Source: Ascarosepion bandense
Lineage: Eukaryota; Mollusca; Cephalopoda; Sepiida; Sepiidae
Direction of reading: 5' to 3'
Assembly (NCBI GenBank): GCA_037127315.1
Contig: JBBBDQ010000192.1
Span: forward strand, 3,919,001 to 3,983,000
DNA: 64,000 nt
Made by a program: the position numbers and the translations under genes. Each line of letters starts with the position of its first letter. Within the stretch, counting starts at the first letter, position 1. This document shows, piece by piece, positions 56,765 through 64,000 of this stretch. The notes beneath the pieces are model-generated. The model made no database searches, was not told where the DNA came from, and saw only the letters and a program-made list of their open reading frames with translations.

Positions 56765-57778
56765 TGAGTTAGCGGCTAAAGAAACGTTACGACTGTTTTA
56801 CAATGGAAACGTAATGATTGCATCATACATTTTTTCAGTGACAAACACATTAATTTGGAAATTCTTGCAAAAATCAAATAATTGTCGGATTTTAATGAAA
56901 CTATCAGTACTCATTCACAAATGAATGAAATTACTTTTGAAATTACTTTTTTTTTTAAATTTTGATAAAAATCTTTACAATGGACACAGGAGCCATGATT
57001 TTTCAGTAATAAAAAAACATTTTCTCTTTCAAAATCTCTCACAGTAAAGTAACTCCTATGAACATTACTTTTATAGATATTTTAATAAAAGTACACTCTG
57101 TGTTATCGTTATTTTATTATCCAATACCTTTATGTTTGAAGTCGTTACTATCATTTGTAATATGACAAAGTAAAATTTTTCCAGGAATTCATAACTATCC
57201 TTCCGTGGAAATTCCACAGGTTCCGCTAGTTTTAGGTAATTGTCTGGCATAAACTAAGTTTTTCACTGTTAAATACACTGTGTCTGAATATGCTAACCTG
57301 TTATTAAAGGGATTTTAGCAAAAAAAATTAATTTAGTTCAAGTGGAAATATTAAATGCTGAAAAATATAAGGTTTCAAGCAAAATATGAAATACCAACCA
57401 TTCGTTCATCTGCGATTGAGATTAAAATCTGGCATATTTACAGGATATATAAAACTGACTCCAATTTATGGAGTGAACAGACAATGTGCTGAATTTTATA
57501 AGCAGCTGGTAATACATGAAACAACAGAAAATATAATGAATAAGATTTCAATTCTGAAGAAGGACATATTGTAAAGTACGATTTCCAGTTCGCTATCGAT
57601 GGTTAAAATTTCTCTTTAATATCCCTATTAAAATACATAAACTCCGGCTTCATTGCATAAATAATTTTGAGGAAATCTTGCCAGTAACAAATACACTCCG
57701 AACATTTTCATTCTTATCTTATTAAAAATCTCCAAATAACTAGTAATTATGCACTTTTTAGTGTGTCATTCACGCATT
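56765..57778. other. Dispersed-repeat-like AT-rich sequence
   Basis: About 56860-56925 (AATTCTTGCAAAAATCAAAT, then ATTTTAATGAAACTATCA) resembles 62190-62255, so an unnamed dispersed repeat occurs at both places. No gene is recognised. Confidence 0.4.
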
Positions 57779-57875
57779 AACCGGACACACAACAAGGTTG
57801 ATTGCAGAAGTTAGTTGAGTTCAACAGATCTCAAATGACTGGATATTGGTTAAGAAGCTCATATACAAGGGAGTG
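57779..57875 (+). repeat. 97-bp direct repeat, left copy
   Basis: Begins AACCGGACACACAACAAGG and ends ACAAGGGAGTG. It is identical except for one base (TGACTGG against TAACTGG) to 59117-59213. Confidence 0.9.
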
Positions 57876-58149
57876 CTGAAAAGTCGTAGACGCAACCCAC
57901 TTGGCAAAGTCTGGTGCAATGATCAAACATCAGATTTTTTAATTCGTGAAGGACTTCTTAATCGAACCAAGAACTTTTTCGTCGTAATTTGAAAAAGATG
58001 AGATTAGTTGTACGAGAAAGCAATATATATATATATATATATAATTATTTAGTTTTCATAATTAAATTAGACCAGTACACAGTTGCATTAAAAAGTGTTC
58101 AATACAATTATATTGCAGAACTTTTGAATATTTTTCATTTGTAAACGAG
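57876..58149. other. Short unassigned interval
   Basis: Contains a (TA)n run at 58022-58043. The start, CTGAAAAGTCGTAGACGC, could be a mariner-type end, but no partner was found. Confidence 0.35.
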
Positions 58150-58835
58150 TTATTATGCAGCCCAGGTTTCTACCTCGGTCTTTTCAGGCGATTTACAATA
58201 ACTGATTTTACCATTTTTTTTAAAAACGCTCACGTAACAGGGATCTTTTATGAGTGCGCAATTTTCATTCATGATTGTATGATCCTGATAGTTATTTGTT
58301 GGTACGGTTACACTTGGTCATATTTTCTGTTCTTTCATTTAGTAATTTATTTTTGTTTGGGAATAACATAACAGCTAACTTTTCTTCCTGGCACAGTCTA
58401 CATATTTCGCAACTGTTTTAAGGGTTGACTGTTTTTATTATACTCCACGTTATGTATGGGTCTTTTCCATATTTTAATTTCAATTTCCACACGGGGCTAG
58501 CCAATTTAGTACAAATTTTAAGTTTTCTAGTTTAAATATAGACTTATGGTTATTCCATCTAGTCTTAAAAGTGTCTTTGGTTGATCCCAAATATGTTTTA
58601 TTTTTACCATTTAAGTCATGTACTTTTGCTTTGTAAATAACTCTTTTTGTATTACAAAGTCCTTGAATTAAGCATTTGTTTTTGTCCCTACAGTTACATT
58701 CCTTATTAATGATGTTGCTTTGTACGTTGCTATTTATGTTTCTGGCATTTTGTTCCTTTATGTATTGTGTATTAAATGTTTTGAGACCTTTAAGTAACTT
58801 ATCCCGATTTTGAAAATTGCACGTTCATAAAGTTG
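58150..58835 (-). pseudogene. Penelope-like element (PLE-3), nuclease fragment
   Basis: Minus-strand frame: LKGLKTFNTQYIKEQNARN, then ECNCRDKNKCLIQGLCNTKR (a Cys-rich linker), RVIYKAKVHDLNGKNKTYLG and STKDTFKTRWNNHKS. This is the GIY-YIG nuclease with YLG for YIG. A less clear continuation runs to about 58170. The linker and nuclease type differ from PLE-1/2 and PLE-4. No RT is present. Confidence 0.75.
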
Positions 58836-58839
58836 GTGA

Positions 58840-59112
58840 ATGCTGCCATAACCCTTGCCTTCACTTCATCTTTTGTGTTAAAGGAGCTTTGTTGGTCTCT
58901 CAGTCAAATGGGTTCCACACATAATAATCACGTCTGGGGAGTTAGATGGCCAGATATAAGGAGTGGTGTGGTCGCAGAACTTGTCTGACATCCATAACTG
59001 AGTTCTCTTGCTTGTGTGAAGAGTCCTGTTGCCGGACATAGGGTATTCCAGCAGCCACCATATTGACCATGGCTGCCCTAACTTCTCAAGGCACTTGAGA
59101 ACAGGAACAGAC
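58840..59112 (-). pseudogene. Transposase relic related to 52770-53385
   Basis: Minus strand: CLEKLGQPW, GNRTLHTSKRTQLWMSDKFC, DHTTPYIWPSNSPD and LTERPTKLL. These match SDHITPYLWPSNSPD and SERPTKL in the plus-strand relic. Only the C-terminal third is present. It ends directly at the right 97-bp repeat. Confidence 0.75.
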
Positions 59113-59116
59113 TTAA

Positions 59117-59213
59117 CCGGACACACAACAAGGTTGATTGCAGAAGTTAGTTGAGTTCAACAGATCTCAAATAACTGGATATTGGTTAAGAAGCTCATAT
59201 ACAAGGGAGTGTC
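59117..59213 (+). repeat. 97-bp direct repeat, right copy
   Basis: Near-identical to 57779-57875. It is itself bracketed by AGGAACAGACT and AGTCTGTTCCT, an 11-bp inverted pair. Confidence 0.9.
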
Positions 59214-61329
<2,116 letters not shown>

Positions 61330-61530
61330 GCTGTCCCGAAGTGATGGATAAGTAAGCCTTCTTAGCCTTTACGCCGCCTGTAACAGTCTACGGCGATTTA
61401 GGATGACGACAGTTTGGTGCGCCACATATTTCTGCAATGTTTGCCGGTGAAATATCAGTCTATGTTAGCAACTTTGACAGGTGGGATTCCTTATTCCGTT
61501 TTTATAGACCTAAATAGTTATAAACATTTT
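61330..61530 (+). pseudogene. Retroelement gag fragment
   Basis: VRHIFLQCLPVKYQSMLATL, TGGIPYSVFIDLNSY (61414-61505) matches the conserved LP..LQ.ML region near the end of Ty3/Gypsy capsids, usually written LRHLFLQRLP. A short degraded piece precedes it. Neither zinc knuckle nor pol follows, so this is an isolated fragment. Confidence 0.6.
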
Positions 61531-62544
61531 CATTTCTATTTTTTTTTTTTTTCGGTTTCTGTAAGTTTCTATTTTGGGGGGCACTTGTACCTTGAACCTT
61601 TCATGATTCTGAAAATATATTAATAACGAAACTCAGAAACTTTTCTAGAACAGATTTAATCTTACTTTTCTTCATAGCTTGTTGCTCGACATCCAGTATC
61701 GTCAGATGAATCGACATAAAATGTAGCAAAATCTGATTGATACTTGAGCTGGATGAAGTATTTTATCATCTTGAATTATGTTCTCAACCATCGGAGATTC
61801 TCGGCCGTGTCATCAGCGTTGGTTAACTGAGTATTCTTCTCATTTTAGGATTACATTCTTAGACTTTTTCACGTGCAGTGAAACTGTTTCTCAATTATTC
61901 GGTCCTTTTAATTACTCGGTGCCTCCAAAGATCTGCTAAAAATGCGCATCCATGACGAAAAAGATGATCAAAACTTAATAAAAATAAAGTTTTATCATTA
62001 AAATCTTTGTGTTATTATTAAGAGGAAAGATCAAAGAATGTTTTATGTAAAAATTATTAATTCTTTATCCTATTTAGAGGAATTTAAATTTTGGTTAAAA
62101 ATATTGTTTTTCAGTCGTCAACGAGGTAGAGTGCATAAATTAGCAATGGGAAATTTGAGCGTCTTTTTGTGGTGCAAGACTGATTTGGTAATTCTCGCAA
62201 AAAAAAAAACAAATGCTTGGCAGATTTTATTGAAACTTTCAAGACTTATTAACAAATCGGTTAAATTATTTTTTAAATATTTCTTTTTCTAGAAAATCTT
62301 TGTAAAAATATTTGTTTACAACTGTTACCTGACACTGTCTAACGAAAAAGACCATTTTTTATATCAAATTCACAATTTACGTTTTTTTATGGATTTAATT
62401 AATCAGACAATCCGACAGTTCAAGGCTTCACAAAAAACGTAATAAAAATTTTCAAGAGGTATAGTAAAAACAAACGCCATGGCTTTTTAAAATGCTTACT
62501 AGCCATATTTTTGTTTTTATCATAATTGTTTTATTCTATACTGC
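61531..62544. other. AT-rich sequence with a dispersed-repeat piece
   Basis: 62190-62255 resembles 56860-56925. Otherwise nothing is recognised. Confidence 0.4.
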
Positions 62545-62828
62545 TTACATTATTCGGACTATTGTCCCCATAATTGTTGCCATTTGTAGAACGTTTCGGC
62601 CGAAGTACGCTCCGGCCTTCTTACGTGCTAGGAATTTCGAATTGAACCCTTTATTACAATCACTGGGGTATATTATTCTCATTCCTTGCACGAAGCCTCT
62701 TTGGGTAGTCATGAGTTAGAGATAACTTGTTCACCCCTGCTGTAGCCTGTATTGAACTCACAACGCGTTGGGTTAAGTCACTGGAACTAACCAACGTCTA
62801 TTATATCCACTGGGCCATGTGTCCTTAA
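62545..62828 (-). mobile_element. SINE-2 element, tRNA head and hammerhead-like tail
   Basis: In minus sense it starts GGACACATGGCCCAGTGGATA with a consensus A-box (TGGCCCAGTGG). A B-box-like GTGAGTTCAATAC follows (about 62752-62764). The body has AAGGAATGAGAATAATATAC and TTCGAAATTCC, and the tail GTAAGAAGGCCGGAGCGTAC then TTCGGCCGAAACGTTC (about 62590-62626). The GGCCG/CGGCC stem pairs perfectly here and is followed by the GAAAC box. The CUGANGA box is altered to CGTAAGA. It ends GGGGACAATAGTCCGAATAA. It has no coding content. Confidence 0.65.
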
Positions 62829-63124
62829 GTACAAGAACAACTGAATTTCTAGGACTTATAAGCCTAATGTTCAGTAACCATATTTTACCAGAGTTCATAT
62901 TGCAATTTTTGATGTTAATGGTTTTCTTTATTATTTTTTACCAGAACTCATATTGCAATTTTGATACTAATGATTTTCTCTGGCACTCCGTATTACTGGT
63001 TCCCAAATTGTATTCATCTCTATGCTTGGTCGGCTTAGGAGATTTTTGTAGCCTAGTAAATGCGCTGGTTCCTTATGTTTACGTAGTTTCTAATGGTGTT
63101 CTCTATTATTTCAACTTCATTCCA
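62829..63124. other. Unassigned; local tandem duplication
   Basis: ACCAGAGTTCATATTGCAATTTTTGATGTTAATG-like sequence is repeated at about 62887 and 62940. No gene is recognised. Confidence 0.4.
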
Positions 63125-63935
63125 TGGGGGAGGGGGCGGTGATCCTTTTCTCCCTCCATATGTGGTCAGCTACGCCTGATTTTTCCCCTCATGTTACGGC
63201 CTTGCGATGTTCTTGTAGCCTTACCTTAAAGGGGCGGCCTGTTTCTCTTTTATATTTCTTTCTACAGCTACATGGAATGGCGTACACACAGTCCTTAGTC
63301 TGTTGGGAGTTTCACGCGGGAGAGGTACCTGCGAAGTGTAGATCGTCCTGATGTTATATGAATCACGGATTTTTTGTATTTTCTCCGATAACTTTTTCAC
63401 ATAGGGTAGACAGACCGAGGCTGTTTTCTGAGAGTTGTTATCCTCATGCACCCTCCCTTCCATGTATGTTGGAGTTGTTGTCATGTACCCTGGATAATTG
63501 TTTTGTTGTAGGGTACTGCTTATACTGACCATTTCCTGTTCATATGACTCTGGGTCGCTGCCTATGACTTTTACTCGATATTACAGGCAGCGGACGATCC
63601 CTTTCTTTACATTGTATGGGTGATGGGAGTTGAAGTTGAGGTATTGTCTTGTGAATGTTGGCGTGCGGTATACGGATGTCTTGAACACCACCTCTGTTCG
63701 AGTTATTAGCATATCCAGGAATGCCAGTTTGTTGTCACTCTTTTTCCATAGTGAACTGTATGGATGGTCTTATTGAGTTCACCTGGTCCAGTAGCGTCTA
63801 GACCTCCTCCTGGTGTGACCAGAGTATGAAGTCATCAATGTATCTTAACCATAGAGTTGATTTTAGTGCTGTGGATTCTAATGTCATCTCTTCAAAACAT
63901 TCCAGGTATATGTTAGCCACTGATGGTGATAATGT
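63125..63935 (-). pseudogene. Penelope-like element (PLE-4), RT end plus GIY-YIG
   Basis: Minus strand, in order: LSPSVANIYLECFEEM and LWLRYIDDFILWSH with the catalytic YIDD (about 63800-63935). The RT thumb follows with KESDNKLAFLDMLITRTE, then the linker ASVCLPYVKKLSEKIQKIRD (about 63350-63420). In a shifted frame, STLRRYLSRVKLP leads to IPCSCRKKYKRETGRPFKVR and LQEHRKAVT (63150-63280), a GIY-YIG nuclease. The upstream RT is cut off at about 63935, where a SINE-2-like head begins. A handful of frameshifts and stops make it a pseudogene, but it is better preserved than PLE-1. Its YIDD and linker put it in a different PLE lineage from PLE-1 (YRDD). Confidence 0.8.
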
Positions 63936-64000
63936 CAGATATAGACATTGATTAGTTCCAGTGACTTGACTCAAAGAGTTGTGAGTTCAATACCAGGCTA
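63930..64000 (+). mobile_element. SINE-2 head, cut by window end
   Basis: GATTAGTTCCAGTGACTTGA and GTTGTGAGTTCAATACCAGG (B-box region) match the reverse complement of about 62740-62800. It runs off the window, so body and tail cannot be seen. Confidence 0.55.

Overview
The window is AT-rich, intergenic-looking animal DNA dominated by microsatellites and transposable-element remains. I cannot confirm any host protein-coding exon. The mix suggests a mollusc, most likely a cephalopod of the octopus type. The grounds are a tRNA-derived SINE present in seven copies, abundant Penelope-like elements (PLEs), Tc1/mariner relics, Ty3/Gypsy elements, and very many (GATA)n, (TA)n, (CT)n and (GT)n tracts. 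The species assignment is an inference.

Layout. 0-7.7 kb holds pyrimidine- and purine-rich tracts, an ~80-bp minisatellite (2338-2960), a possible tRNA-related SINE and the first copy of the main SINE (called SINE-1 here). A mariner relic lies at 7.9-8.8 kb. The clearest structure is at 11.86-16.69 kb, a three-layer nest. A 40-bp satellite array is split by a solo LTR (5-bp duplication GTAAG). That LTR is itself split by a 5'-truncated LINE (16-bp duplication) that keeps a 1,046-codon open reverse-transcriptase frame. 17-20 kb has a possible CpG-rich regulatory patch, a Tc1 fragment and a second mariner relic.

Two Ty3/Gypsy elements with both LTRs and 5-bp target duplications follow, at 20255-23193 (+) and 27559-30609 (-). 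Both have lost the reverse transcriptase/RNase H block, starting near the same protease/RT boundary. A foldback element lies at 31.5-32.1 kb and a decayed PLE at 33.1-35.3 kb. The PLE is interrupted by a piece of a second short repeat family (SINE-2). SINE-2 joins a tRNA-like head to a PLE-style tail containing a hammerhead-like motif, and parts of it occur at 33.8, 36.9, 62.6 and 63.9 kb.

38-49 kb carries further SINE-1 copies, all on the minus strand. It also has a Tc1-type element with IR/DR ends whose catalytic domain is deleted, another Tc1 relic, a second copy of the solo LTR (45381-46276), a PLE nuclease fragment and a 5S rRNA-like sequence. 49-50.6 kb is a decayed retroelement integrase region. 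52-59 kb has two relics of one transposase family, GATA/GATT arrays, a ~180-bp hairpin, a third PLE fragment and near-identical 97-bp direct repeats. 61-64 kb ends with a gag fragment, a SINE-2 copy and a PLE of a different lineage (63125-63935, -).

The coding sequences therefore belong to mobile elements and almost all are broken. The only long intact frame is that of the truncated LINE.
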